DNA from: SAR116 cluster bacterium
Lineage (GTDB): Bacteria; Pseudomonadota; Alphaproteobacteria; Puniceispirillales; Puniceispirillaceae
Assembly (NCBI GenBank): GCA_004212735.1
Contig: SHBD01000005.1
Coordinates: forward strand, 106,189-170,188
DNA length: 64,000 nucleotides
Direction of reading: 5' to 3'
How positions within the stretch are numbered: the stretch's first letter is position 1; the number at the start of each line of letters is the position of its first letter. A model generated the notes under the pieces. The model had not been told where the DNA came from. It worked only from the letters and a program-made list of their open reading frames with translations, and did not search any database. Both the position numbers and the translations under genes were made by a program. Of the stretch, positions 34,291-43,108 are shown one piece after another.

Positions 34291-35253
34291 ATGTTACAGA
34301 CGTTCAAAATGACGGCGCTTGCCGCGACTATGGTATTTTCCACCGGGGTATTTTCCACCGGGCAAATGGCCATGGCTGGAAATATTCCAGAATCGACTGA
34401 TCCGATCAAAGTGATCAATAATGACTGGACGGGCCAGCTGTTCTCGACAGCCATCGCTGGTACTCTGCTTCAGGAAATGGGGTACAACATTGAGTATGTG
34501 AGTGCTGGCGCTCTGCCACAGCACCCCGGAATCGCGCAGGGCAATCTGCATCTGCAGACCGAGGTATGGACCAACAATGTTGGTGATCTGTACCCGGGTC
34601 TGGTCGATAAGGGCGATATCGTCGTTGTTGGCAACCTTGGCCTTGAGCCCAAGGAAGGGTGGATTTACCCACCTTACATGGAAGAAAAATGCCCTGGCCT
34701 GCCAAGCTACAAGGCTTTGTTTGAGTGCCAGCAGGCATTTGCCAACGCCTCGACCTTTCCAAAGGGCCGGCTGATTACCTACCCAGCTGACTGGGGAACA
34801 CGCTCACGGGATCTGGTTGCCAGTGTCAACATGCCCTTCGAGGCCATTCCAGGCGGCAGTGAAGGCGCGATGATGGCCGAGCTTAAATCTGCCTATGCAG
34901 CCGAAGAGCCAATCCTGATGATGATCTGGCAGCCACATTGGATTTTTGCCGATCTCGACCTGAACTGGGTTGAGTGGAACAAGATCGAGGGCGAGTGCGT
35001 CGAAGAGGCACAGGACAAGGATACTGCCTGTGGCTTCCAGCAAGCCGAGGTCCATAAGGTCGTCTGGGGCGGTTTTGAGGAAAAATGGCCCGCAGCCTAT
35101 AAGATGGTTTCAAACCTCACCCTGACGAATGAAGACGAGAACTGGGCGATTTTCGAGGTCGATAACAATGGCCGCGACGTCGAGGATGTTGCCAAGGAAT
35201 GGCTGGCGAAGAATGAAGCGACATGGAAAGGCTGGATCAAAGCTGCAATGTAG
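34291..35253 (+). CDS. proX: Glycine betaine/proline-type ABC substrate-binding protein
   Basis: 320 residues, periplasmic OpuAC-fold receptor. The signal peptide contains a perfect 15-bp DNA duplication (34333-34362) giving VFSTGVFSTG before the cleavage region AMAGNI. The mature part has the aromatic-rich ligand cage regions NDWTGQLFSTAIAG, LQTEVWTNNVGDLYPG and IWQPHWIFADLDLNWVEW. GAGGGG precedes the ATG. It starts an operon with proV and proW and is divergent from betI. Ligand is probably betaine, choline or a related quaternary or sulfonium compound. Confidence 0.92.
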   Translation: MLQTFKMTALAATMVFSTGVFSTGQMAMAGNIPESTDPIKVINNDWTGQLFSTAIAGTLLQEMGYNIEYVSAGALPQHPGIAQGNLHLQTEVWTNNVGDLYPGLVDKGDIVVVGNLGLEPKEGWIYPPYMEEKCPGLPSYKALFECQQAFANASTFPKGRLITYPADWGTRSRDLVASVNMPFEAIPGGSEGAMMAELKSAYAAEEPILMMIWQPHWIFADLDLNWVEWNKIEGECVEEAQDKDTACGFQQAEVHKVVWGGFEEKWPAAYKMVSNLTLTNEDENWAIFEVDNNGRDVEDVAKEWLAKNEATWKGWIKAAM

Positions 35254-35296
35254 CGGCTGATCGGGCTGAAGCCTGAGCTTTGCTAAAAGCTGAACG

Positions 35297-35327
35297 CCGG
35301 GCGGTTTGCATCAATTGCGCCGCCCGG
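35297..35327 (+). terminator. Hairpin between proX and proV
   Basis: CCGGGCGG and CCGCCCGG form a perfect 8-bp stem with a 15-base loop, without a T-run. It is better read as an mRNA-stabilising or attenuating stem that keeps proX in excess. An 18-bp direct repeat CCCGGAACAGATTTATGA follows at 35323-35358. Confidence 0.5.
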
Positions 35328-35515
35328 AACAGATTTATGACCCGGAACAGATTTATGAAATGACTCGCCCACCCGCCAGTCTGCGTGTGAGGATTAGCGC
35401 GGTCCCGGTTCTGATCCCGGTTCTGATCCTGGCGATCTTGATCGTGGGTGCAAATCGGGGTGCAAATCGGGGTGACACACGAGTTTGAGCAATTCCGACT
35501 TTCTGGAGAGAGACG

Positions 35516-36598
35516 ATGACATCAAAAGCAACAGCCAGCACAGACGTCAAGCTCTCCTGCCGGAATGTCTGGAAAATCTATGGCGATGCACCCGCGCAGT
35601 TTTTTGACGCTGGCAATGGCGTTGTTGATGCACCGCAGACACTTGCTGAGACCATCAGCAGCAGCGATCATATTGTCGCCAATGCCGATGTAAGCTTTGA
35701 TGTGCATGTGGGCGAAATCTTTGTGATCATGGGGCTGTCCGGCTCCGGCAAATCGACAATCGTCCGCTGCATTTCCCGCCTTGTCGAACCCACGGCAGGG
35801 GAGATTCTTCTTGATGGCGAGGATGTGCTGAAAAAATCGGATGCCGAGTTGATTGATATCCGCCGGCATAAAATGGGAATGGTTTTTCAGAGCTTTGGCC
35901 TGATGCCGCATCTCAATGTCATTGAAAATATTGCGTTTCCGCTGAAGTTACAGGGCATCGGCGAGCGGGAGCGCTATGCTCAGGCAGAGCGGGTGATTGA
36001 GCTTGTCGGGTTGCAGGGGCGCGAATCCAATTTTCCGAACGAGCTGTCCGGGGGACAGCAGCAGCGTGTCGGCATCGCACGGTCATTGGCCGTTGAACCA
36101 GAAGTGTGGTTGCTTGATGAGCCATTTTCAGCACTTGATCCGTTGATTCGCAAGAAAATGCAGGATGAGTTTCTGCGTATTCAGTCCGTGCTGCATAAAT
36201 CCATTGTCTTTATCACCCATGATTTTCAGGAGGCGCTGCGCGTCGCTGACCGCATGGCGATCATGCGCGATGGCGCCATTGTGCAGGTGGGACGGCCGGT
36301 TGATCTGATCCTCAACCCGGTCGATGATTATGTCCGCGAGTTTACCCGTGATGTTCCGTGGGAGTCTGTTCTGTGCGCCGCCGATGTGGCAGAGGCAGCA
36401 GATGGCCCGGTCTCGGGGCTTGGCCGGGTTGCCGCCGACACACCGATTGACAGCCTGCTCGGCTATCTTGGCGATCATGCTGATGGTGTTGCCGTCGAGG
36501 CGGCGGATGGTTCAGTGATCGGTGTTGCCCGTGCGGCGAATGTTGTCAAAGCACTGGCGACTGGCTCTGACGCTGATCCTGCTGATGTGAGGAGATAG
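35516..36598 (+). CDS. proV: Glycine betaine ABC transporter ATP-binding protein
   Basis: 360-residue ATPase. Walker A GLSGSGKST, signature [15 protein letters not shown] and Walker B EVWLLDEPFSALD are intact, and the N-terminal KLSCRNVWKIYG extension is typical of ProV/OpuAA. The C-terminal tail (about 300-360) resembles a single degenerate CBS-like region; full ProV proteins carry two CBS domains that sense ionic strength, so osmotic gating may be reduced. GGAGAGA precedes the start, and the permease gene follows after six bases. Confidence 0.93.
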   Translation: MTSKATASTDVKLSCRNVWKIYGDAPAQFFDAGNGVVDAPQTLAETISSSDHIVANADVSFDVHVGEIFVIMGLSGSGKSTIVRCISRLVEPTAGEILLDGEDVLKKSDAELIDIRRHKMGMVFQSFGLMPHLNVIENIAFPLKLQGIGERERYAQAERVIELVGLQGRESNFPNELSGGQQQRVGIARSLAVEPEVWLLDEPFSALDPLIRKKMQDEFLRIQSVLHKSIVFITHDFQEALRVADRMAIMRDGAIVQVGRPVDLILNPVDDYVREFTRDVPWESVLCAADVAEAADGPVSGLGRVAADTPIDSLLGYLGDHADGVAVEAADGSVIGVARAANVVKALATGSDADPADVRR

Positions 36599-36603
36599 GC
36601 GTC

Positions 36604-38679
36604 ATGGGGGGAGGATTTGATCGCGGTGTCTTTCACTGGTTCGCAATTGTCCTGATCACGCTTGGCCTGATCATGGCGCAGCCGCATGTCGACTGGCTGA
36701 CCGCCTATCCGAAAGATATGATCGTTCCCTTTGCCGATTGGTTGAATGCCATAATGGACTGGCTGGTGACGCATGTTGGCTGGCTGTTCATGGGCGTGTC
36801 GTGGCTGCTGGAATGGCCGATCAAGGGGGTGCGGGTGGTGTTGCAGGCGCTGCCATGGTCGGTGACAGCATTTCTGTTTTGCCTTGTCGCCTACATTGCC
36901 TCTGGCTGGCGGCTGGCGCTGTTCACCCTGGCATCCTGTCTCTATATGGTGATCATCGGCTATTGGCCGGAAAGCATGAACACCCTGTCACTTGTCGCCA
37001 TATCGGTGCCGATGGCGCTGCTGTTCGGCTTTGGGCTGGGTGTCTGGGCCTTTTATTCACGCCGTGCCGAGCGCGCGATCATGCCGATGCTGGATATTCT
37101 ACAGACGGTCCCGGCCTTTGCCTATCTGTTGCTGATCCTTATGCTGTTTGGCTTTGGCACGGTTGTCGGCCTGATTGCCAGCGTCCTTTATTCATTCCCG
37201 CCAATGGTGCGCAACACCATCGTTGGCCTGCGCCGCGTCCCCGCAGAAGTCATCGAGTCGGGCCTGATGTCGGGCGCAACAGGACAGCAGCTGTTCTGGC
37301 AGGTTCGCGTTCCCAGCTCCAAGCGTCAGTTGTTGCTGGGGATCAATCAAGCAACGATGGCATCGCTGAGCATGGTGATTATTGCCTCGATCATCGGTGG
37401 CACCGCAGATATCGGGTGGGAAGTGCTTTCGCAGATCCGCAAGGCGCAGTTTGGTGAAAGCCTGCTTGCCGGGCTGGTCATCGCGCTGATGGCCATGGTG
37501 ATTGACCGGGTAACCTCCGGTCTTGCGACACAATCTGGCGATTATGAAAACCGCAAGGGTGCCCAGAGCCAGGGCTGGCGCAGATTGGTGATTGCCGTTG
37601 GCGGCGCGGTGGCATTCTACGCGCTTGCCAAACTCATTCCCGTGCTGGAAATCTGGCCACGGGACATGGAGTTCAGCCCTGCACGCAGCATGAATGAAAG
37701 CCTGACCTATCTGATCGTCAATTTCAGGAAAGAGATTGAGGCGATCAAGACACTGGCCTTTTTCTTTGTCATGTTGCCGACAAAGATCGGCTTGCAGGGA
37801 TCGGTCAGCCCTTTTACCTGGGGGTTTGAACTGCAGACTTGGCACTCGCTTGTCTATGCCGGCGGCATGACGCTGATCGGCGCGCTCTGTGCCTATCGGT
37901 TCAATGCCTATGTCGCCATTTTCGTGCTTCTGTTTGCCATTTTCTTTTATTTCGGCCTGACCAAGATGCCATGGCCGGCGCTGCTTCTGATCTATAGTTT
38001 TGCCGCCTGGCGGATTGGCGGCCTCAGGCTGGGTCTTGGCACCTTTCTTGGGCTTGGCTTCATTGTAGTTACCGGCATCTGGCCAGAAGCGATGCTGTCA
38101 GTCTATCTGTGCAGCATTGCGGTGATTATCTCCTTCATCCTGGGAGCTGGCCTTGGCATCTGGGCGGCGGGCAATGCCACGGTCTCGGCGATTTTGCGGC
38201 CGATCAATGACACCTTGCAGACGATGCCGCTGTTCGTCATCCTGATTCCCTTTGTGATGATTTTCAAGATTGGCGAATTCACCGCATTGCTGGCGATCAT
38301 CGCCTATGCCATCGTGCCGGCGATCCGCTATACCGAACATGGGCTGCGCAATCTGTCCGAAGGGGTGATCGAGGCGGCTGAGATGATGGGCTGTACGAAG
38401 CGACAGATGCTGTGGTCGGTGAAGATCCCTCTCGCCCTTCCGGTGATGATGCTCGGCCTCAATCAGACGATCATGTATGGCATCGCCATGCTGGTGATCG
38501 CTGCCCTTGTCGGCACCAACGGTCTGGAGCAGGTTGTCTATATCGGATTGAGTGATGGCAATTTCGGCGTTGGTCTGATTGCGGGAATGGCGCTGGCGAT
38601 CATTGCCATGATTGCCGATCGCATGACCCAGGCATGGAGCCGTAACCGGCAGAGCGACCTTGATATCAGCGTCACCTGA
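36604..38679 (+). CDS. proW: Double-length glycine betaine ABC permease (two ProW domains fused)
   Basis: 691 residues, about twice a normal ProW. Two permease modules occur in tandem: the first with MPMLDILQTVPAFAYLLLIL and PAEVIESGLMSGATGQQLFW as its EAA-type loop, the second with LRPINDTLQTMPLFVILIPF and GVIEAAEMMGCTKRQMLWSV. Thus one polypeptide probably forms the whole membrane channel that usually needs a dimer. The stop and start of proV/proW are six bases apart, and GGAG precedes the ATG. No frameshift is seen between halves. Confidence 0.92.
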   Translation: MGGGFDRGVFHWFAIVLITLGLIMAQPHVDWLTAYPKDMIVPFADWLNAIMDWLVTHVGWLFMGVSWLLEWPIKGVRVVLQALPWSVTAFLFCLVAYIASGWRLALFTLASCLYMVIIGYWPESMNTLSLVAISVPMALLFGFGLGVWAFYSRRAERAIMPMLDILQTVPAFAYLLLILMLFGFGTVVGLIASVLYSFPPMVRNTIVGLRRVPAEVIESGLMSGATGQQLFWQVRVPSSKRQLLLGINQATMASLSMVIIASIIGGTADIGWEVLSQIRKAQFGESLLAGLVIALMAMVIDRVTSGLATQSGDYENRKGAQSQGWRRLVIAVGGAVAFYALAKLIPVLEIWPRDMEFSPARSMNESLTYLIVNFRKEIEAIKTLAFFFVMLPTKIGLQGSVSPFTWGFELQTWHSLVYAGGMTLIGALCAYRFNAYVAIFVLLFAIFFYFGLTKMPWPALLLIYSFAAWRIGGLRLGLGTFLGLGFIVVTGIWPEAMLSVYLCSIAVIISFILGAGLGIWAAGNATVSAILRPINDTLQTMPLFVILIPFVMIFKIGEFTALLAIIAYAIVPAIRYTEHGLRNLSEGVIEAAEMMGCTKRQMLWSVKIPLALPVMMLGLNQTIMYGIAMLVIAALVGTNGLEQVVYIGLSDGNFGVGLIAGMALAIIAMIADRMTQAWSRNRQSDLDISVT

Positions 38680-38727
38680 CATCACGCCACATGACAGATT
38701 ACATCAGTCACAAAGGACAGTTTCCAG

Positions 38728-39927
38728 ATGGATAGCGCAGCATTGATCACCGCCACCAAAGACGAAATTTTGGAACCGCAGGATTGGAGCTTTCCCGTTC
38801 CGATTGCCTATGGACCGGGACGGCTGGCGGAAATCGGCAGCAAGGCTGCTGCGCTTGGTATCGGCAATGCGCTGATCGTGACGGACAGAGGCAGCAGGGA
38901 TTTGCCCTTTATTGCCGAGACCGCCGCGCATCTGGCGACAGCTGGTGTGAAATCCGGTGTTTTTTCGGAGATTTCGCCGAACCCACGAAACGATGAGATT
39001 GGCGCTGGAAAGGCGGCGTTTCTGGCTGGTGAACATGACGCCATCATTGCCATCGGCGGTGGCAGCGCGATGGATGGCGGCAAGATGATCGGGCTTGTGG
39101 CGCGCAATGACTTCGATCTCTGGGATTTCGAGTGGGAATCACCCATGCCCGAAATATCGGCGGCACAGGCCTTTCCGACATTAATCACCGTGCCGACAAC
39201 GGCTGGCACCGGCGCGGAAACCGAAGGCACGGCGATGGTCACGCATGTTGAAAAGGGGATGAAATTCTGTCTGTGTCATCCTGATTTCAGAGCAGCATTG
39301 GCGCTGCTTGACCCGGAATTGACCGTTGGCTTGCCGCAGCATCTGACCGCATGGACGGGCGCGGACGCTCTGACGCATGCGATTGAGGCCTATCTTGTTC
39401 CCGGCTTTCACCCGTTATGCGATGGTATGGCGCTGGAGGGGCTGGCGCTGATCAACCGCTGGCTGCCACTCGCGGTCAGGGAGCCGGACAATCTGGCAGC
39501 GCGCGGCGGCATGCTTGTTGGCTCCTGCCTTGCCGGTATCGCCTTTATCAAGGGGCTGGGGCTGGTGCATGCCATCTCGCATATGGTCGGCGCAGAATTT
39601 GACACCCAGCACGGGCTGACCAATGCCATTGTGCTGCCGGTTGTGCTGCGCTTCAATTTGCCCGGCATGGACCACAAAGCCAAGCGAATGGCCGAGGCGA
39701 TGGGCATGACGGAGACCTCTCCTGCGGCATTCATTCGCGAGGTTGAGCGGATTCTTGACGAAATTGGCATTCCGCACGCGCTGGCCGAGATCAATGTGCC
39801 AGATGATTGTTCCGAGCGCATCTCGCACAAGGCGCTTGAGGATAGCGCCGCCGCCACAAATCCACGCGCCGCAACGGCTGGTGAGATCAAGATGCTGATC
39901 GAGGAAGCAATCAGCAAGGCGCGCTAG
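38728..39927 (+). CDS. Iron-containing alcohol dehydrogenase
   Basis: 399-residue group III ADH. NAD region AIGGGSAMDGGKMIGL, TVPTTAGTGAETEG, and the metal histidines in ADALTHAIEAYL and GLVHAISHMVGAEFDTQHGL are as expected. Such enzymes oxidise alcohols to aldehydes; in a betaine operon, choline-derived or related alcohols are attractive substrates, with the next gene oxidising the aldehyde. Starts 49 bases after proW with AAAGGA upstream. Confidence 0.9.
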   Translation: MDSAALITATKDEILEPQDWSFPVPIAYGPGRLAEIGSKAAALGIGNALIVTDRGSRDLPFIAETAAHLATAGVKSGVFSEISPNPRNDEIGAGKAAFLAGEHDAIIAIGGGSAMDGGKMIGLVARNDFDLWDFEWESPMPEISAAQAFPTLITVPTTAGTGAETEGTAMVTHVEKGMKFCLCHPDFRAALALLDPELTVGLPQHLTAWTGADALTHAIEAYLVPGFHPLCDGMALEGLALINRWLPLAVREPDNLAARGGMLVGSCLAGIAFIKGLGLVHAISHMVGAEFDTQHGLTNAIVLPVVLRFNLPGMDHKAKRMAEAMGMTETSPAAFIREVERILDEIGIPHALAEINVPDDCSERISHKALEDSAAATNPRAATAGEIKMLIEEAISKAR

Positions 39928-39958
39928 GGCGCGTAAACCAAAACAGGGGGAAGACCAA

Positions 39959-41386
39959 ATGGAAAATCTGCAGAAATTCTATATCAATGGCGAGTGGGTG
40001 AACCCATTATCCGATGCCACAATGGCGGTTCTGAATCCAGCGACAGAACAGCAGATCGGTCTGGTTGCCCTTGGCAATGACGCTGATGTTGACCGCGCCG
40101 TAGCCGCAGCGAACGCCGCCTTTGAGGGCTTTTCCCAAACCAGCAAAGATGAACGGCTGGCGCTTCTTGGGCGGGTCAGAGAAATCACCAAGGCCCGTTT
40201 TGAGGATCTGGCGCAGGCAATGCGGATGGAGATGGGCGCGCCAATCACCATGTCGCGCGACGCCCAGACAGATGCCGCCATCGGACATCTTGATGGATTT
40301 ATTGCCGCCCTCGAGGAGTTTGAGGAGCGGGTGACGCTGGCCAATGGCGACATCATGGTGCGCGAACCCATCGGGGTTTGTGGGCTGATCACGCCGTGGA
40401 ACTGGCCGATGAACCAGATCACCCTGAAAGTCCTGCCAGCATTGGCTACGGGGTGTTGTGTTGTGTTGAAGCCAAGCGAGCATACCCCCGTCTCCGCCAT
40501 GGTCTATGCCGAAATTCTACATGAGGCAGGCTATCCGGCGGGTGTGTTCAACCTGATCAATGGCGAAGGGCCGGTTGTGGGCGCCGCATTGTCGCGCCAT
40601 CAAGACATCCAGATGATGTCCTTTACCGGGTCGACACGGGCAGGAACAGCCGTCACCCGTGACGCCGCCGATACGGTCAAGCGGGTGACGCTTGAGCTGG
40701 GGGGAAAATCACCAAATCTGGTATTTGCCGATTGCGATCTTGAGGCGCAGGTGACGGCCTCGGTCGCTGAATGTATGCTGAACACGGGCCAGTCCTGTGA
40801 CGCCCCGACCCGGCTTCTTGTCGAGCGCAGCTGCTATGACGAGGTTTTGAAGATCGCCAAACAGGCAGCCGCCGATACCACGGTTGGCAATCCGGAGGAT
40901 GAGGGCGATCATATCGGCCCGTTATTTGATCGGCTCCAGTTCGACCGGGTGCAGGCGATGATCAAGGTCGGCATTGACGAAGGAGCAACGCTGCTGGCCG
41001 GAGGGCTTGGAAAACCGGAAGGGTATGAGACCGGATGGTTTGTCAAACCAACCATTTTCAGCGATGTATCAAACGAAATGCGGATCGCCCGCGAGGAAAT
41101 CTTTGGCCCGGTCTTGGTGATCATCCCCTTCGAGGATGAGGCGGATGGCATTTCGATCGCCAATGACACGCCCTATGGGCTGGCCGCTTTTTTGCAGACG
41201 GGCAATAAGGAACGCGCCGAGCGTGTTGCCAGCAAATTGCGGGCTGGCGCTGTCCACATCAATGGCGGCGGGATTGAATATGGCACGCCCTTTGGCGGCT
41301 ACAAACAATCCGGTAATGGCCGCGAGGGCGGCATGATGGGGCTGGAAGATTACCTTGAGACAAAAACCCTGCATGGGCTTGGTTAG
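39959..41386 (+). CDS. Aldehyde dehydrogenase (betaine-aldehyde-dehydrogenase-like)
   Basis: 475 residues, NAD(P)-dependent. PWNWPMNQITLKVLPALATG, VLKPSEHTPVSA and FTGSTRAG are cofactor loops; catalytic Glu in ELGGKSPN and Cys in NTGQSCDAPTRLLVE are present. It closes the proXVW-ADH operon and could convert betaine aldehyde, or another aldehyde from the adjacent ADH, to the acid. GGGGGAAGA precedes the ATG. The specificity is inferred only from context. Confidence 0.92.
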   Translation: MENLQKFYINGEWVNPLSDATMAVLNPATEQQIGLVALGNDADVDRAVAAANAAFEGFSQTSKDERLALLGRVREITKARFEDLAQAMRMEMGAPITMSRDAQTDAAIGHLDGFIAALEEFEERVTLANGDIMVREPIGVCGLITPWNWPMNQITLKVLPALATGCCVVLKPSEHTPVSAMVYAEILHEAGYPAGVFNLINGEGPVVGAALSRHQDIQMMSFTGSTRAGTAVTRDAADTVKRVTLELGGKSPNLVFADCDLEAQVTASVAECMLNTGQSCDAPTRLLVERSCYDEVLKIAKQAAADTTVGNPEDEGDHIGPLFDRLQFDRVQAMIKVGIDEGATLLAGGLGKPEGYETGWFVKPTIFSDVSNEMRIAREEIFGPVLVIIPFEDEADGISIANDTPYGLAAFLQTGNKERAERVASKLRAGAVHINGGGIEYGTPFGGYKQSGNGREGGMMGLEDYLETKTLHGLG

Positions 41387-41423
41387 GCTTGGCTTGGCTG
41401 AACGCTTGGCTGGGCTAAGGGCT

Positions 41424-41447
41424 GGGCTGGGCTCAACCACCCAGCCC
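41424..41447. terminator. Hairpin at the ALDH / GcvT-like convergent junction
   Basis: GGGCTGGG pairs with CCCAGCCC across an 8-base loop. It lacks a T-run, sits within GGCTTGG-type repeats that include the ALDH stop codon, and could act as a bidirectional transcript end. Confidence 0.45.
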
Positions 41448-41472
41448 GCAGGTGCCAAATTTAGCACTTAGT

Positions 41473-42639
41473 TCAGGGAATTGTGCGGTCAAGCCCCCGC
41501 ACAATCTGATGCTCCTTGTCAAAGAAGGGCAGATCAACGATCTGGCTGGCATGGGTGCTGCCATCTGGCAGACGCAGCTTCATCTCACGACCAACCCAGT
41601 CACCTGGCTTGGCAAACCGCGCATAGCCAACACCAAGACCAAGCGTTGGCGAGGGAATGCCAGCGGTGATCTGGCCAACGACAATGTCACCATCAATGAT
41701 CTCACTGCCAGAGGACGGCGTCGCCCCGTCACAGGTCAGCCCCAAAAGGAGCGTCCGGCGGTCCGCATCGAGGAGCGCATCACGCCCGACAAAATCGCCT
41801 TTCTCCAGATCGACAAAGGCGCCAAGGCCAGCTTCATAGGGGGTCATGCTGGGGTCCATGTCGGTCATGTTTCCAAGGATGCCGCCTTCAATGCGCCGGA
41901 TCGTCATCGCCCGTGTCGATGAAAACTCCATGCCATGCGGCTCACCCGCCGCCATCAGATGATCCCACAGCGCCAGATGATCGGTGTTTGCACCATCACA
42001 ATAGATTTCGAAACCCAGCTCGTTAGTGAAGCCGGTGCGCGAGACATAGAGCGTTTGCCCGCCAATGTCGAAAAAGCCCGACCTGAAATAGCGCATCGAT
42101 TCGTCAATCGCACCACCCGATGCCGCATTCATGATGGCGATGGAAGCCGGTCCCTGAATTTGCAGAACCCGCGAGTGCGGATCGGAAATGGTGACGTCAA
42201 AACCGGTGCTTAACGCCGACAGCCAGTCCTCAAACGGACCATCAGCCTGAACATACCAGAAGCGGTTCTCGGCAAGTTTAAAAACAACACCATCCATGAA
42301 AATGCCGCCCTGCGGCGTGCAGGCCAGCGCGTAATAGCCGCGTCCCTCATTCATCGTGGAAATGCGGCGGGTCAGCACTTTGTCCAAAAATGGCACCGCA
42401 TCAGGGCCGGAAATCTCCACCGGCTTTTCTGCCACATCAAAGATCACCGCCTTGCGCCGCAGCAGCCAGTATTTTTCCAGATAATCCTCGCCAGCATAGA
42501 TCGCGAAAAACCGGCCGGCATAGACGCCGCGCACCATTTTTGACGTGTCATGTCGGTCAATAAAAGGAGATTCCTCAAACCGGCGGGCGCTGATCGCCAC
42601 ATTGTTAAAGAGATCTTTTTCTTCCTGTAGATTTCCCAT
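41473..42639 (-). CDS. GcvT/DmdA-like aminomethyltransferase family protein, paralogue 2
   Basis: 388 residues from ATG 42639, chosen because GGAGGAG lies six bases upstream. It aligns end to end by eye with the protein at 29022: RRKAVIFDVAEKPVEISGPD, ALACTPQGGIFMDGVVF, TISDPHSRVLQIQGPASIAI, SRTGFTNELGFEIYCDG and a C-terminal GVGYARF...WVGREMKL. A folate-dependent demethylase for a methylated amine or sulfonium compound is the reasonable general role. It lies convergent to the betaine ALDH gene, supporting methyl-group catabolism of an osmolyte. The exact substrate is unknown. Confidence 0.82.
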   Translation of the reverse strand: MGNLQEEKDLFNNVAISARRFEESPFIDRHDTSKMVRGVYAGRFFAIYAGEDYLEKYWLLRRKAVIFDVAEKPVEISGPDAVPFLDKVLTRRISTMNEGRGYYALACTPQGGIFMDGVVFKLAENRFWYVQADGPFEDWLSALSTGFDVTISDPHSRVLQIQGPASIAIMNAASGGAIDESMRYFRSGFFDIGGQTLYVSRTGFTNELGFEIYCDGANTDHLALWDHLMAAGEPHGMEFSSTRAMTIRRIEGGILGNMTDMDPSMTPYEAGLGAFVDLEKGDFVGRDALLDADRRTLLLGLTCDGATPSSGSEIIDGDIVVGQITAGIPSPTLGLGVGYARFAKPGDWVGREMKLRLPDGSTHASQIVDLPFFDKEHQIVRGLDRTIP

Positions 42640-43108
42640 TGCCAGCTCCTCCTGGTGCATCTGGTAGGGCTCAGAGCATGCGTTTTGACTGCGTATGGAC
42701 CCGACCCTGTTTTTCTTCTTTTACTTACCATTGGACAGTTTTTAAACCAATAGAAAAACAAAAGAAAATATTGCAGTAAGTATTGCAGAAAATTAAGCGC
42801 TGATCCAAGCCATGACTGAGGTGACAGATTGCAAAACATTGATATGACTGTGACTTGATAGGAGTGTGACTTGATAGGACTGTAACTTGATAGGACTGTG
42901 ACCCGGCTGTTTTTGGTGTCAGCGGGTGGTGGCAGGCGACCGTTATTGGCGAAATAGTGCGGGGCTTGCGTCTGTGGCGAGGGTGATGTCGGCTTGGCTT
43001 GCGCATGCAGGCGGCATAACAGCACAGCCTGTTTGCAAAACGGGCGGTGGACATGATATCTGTGGGGCGTAATCTTCCCGTTTGACCGAAGCCATAAGAG
43101 GCCTTTTA
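42640..43108. other. Spacer with GcvT-like promoter region and 16-bp repeats
   Basis: 469 bases between divergent genes. Positions 42700-42800 are AT-rich and probably hold the minus-strand promoter. At 42846-42903 a unit GACTGTGACTTGATAG occurs three times plus a partial copy. The usual ccmE or other ccm genes are not present upstream of ccmF. No coding sequence recognised. Confidence 0.6.

Noticed and set aside
35306..35488. Possible 60-residue peptide with a hydrophobic stretch between proX and proV
   Set aside because: It is made mainly from 18-bp and 12-bp DNA duplications and has no ribosome binding site.
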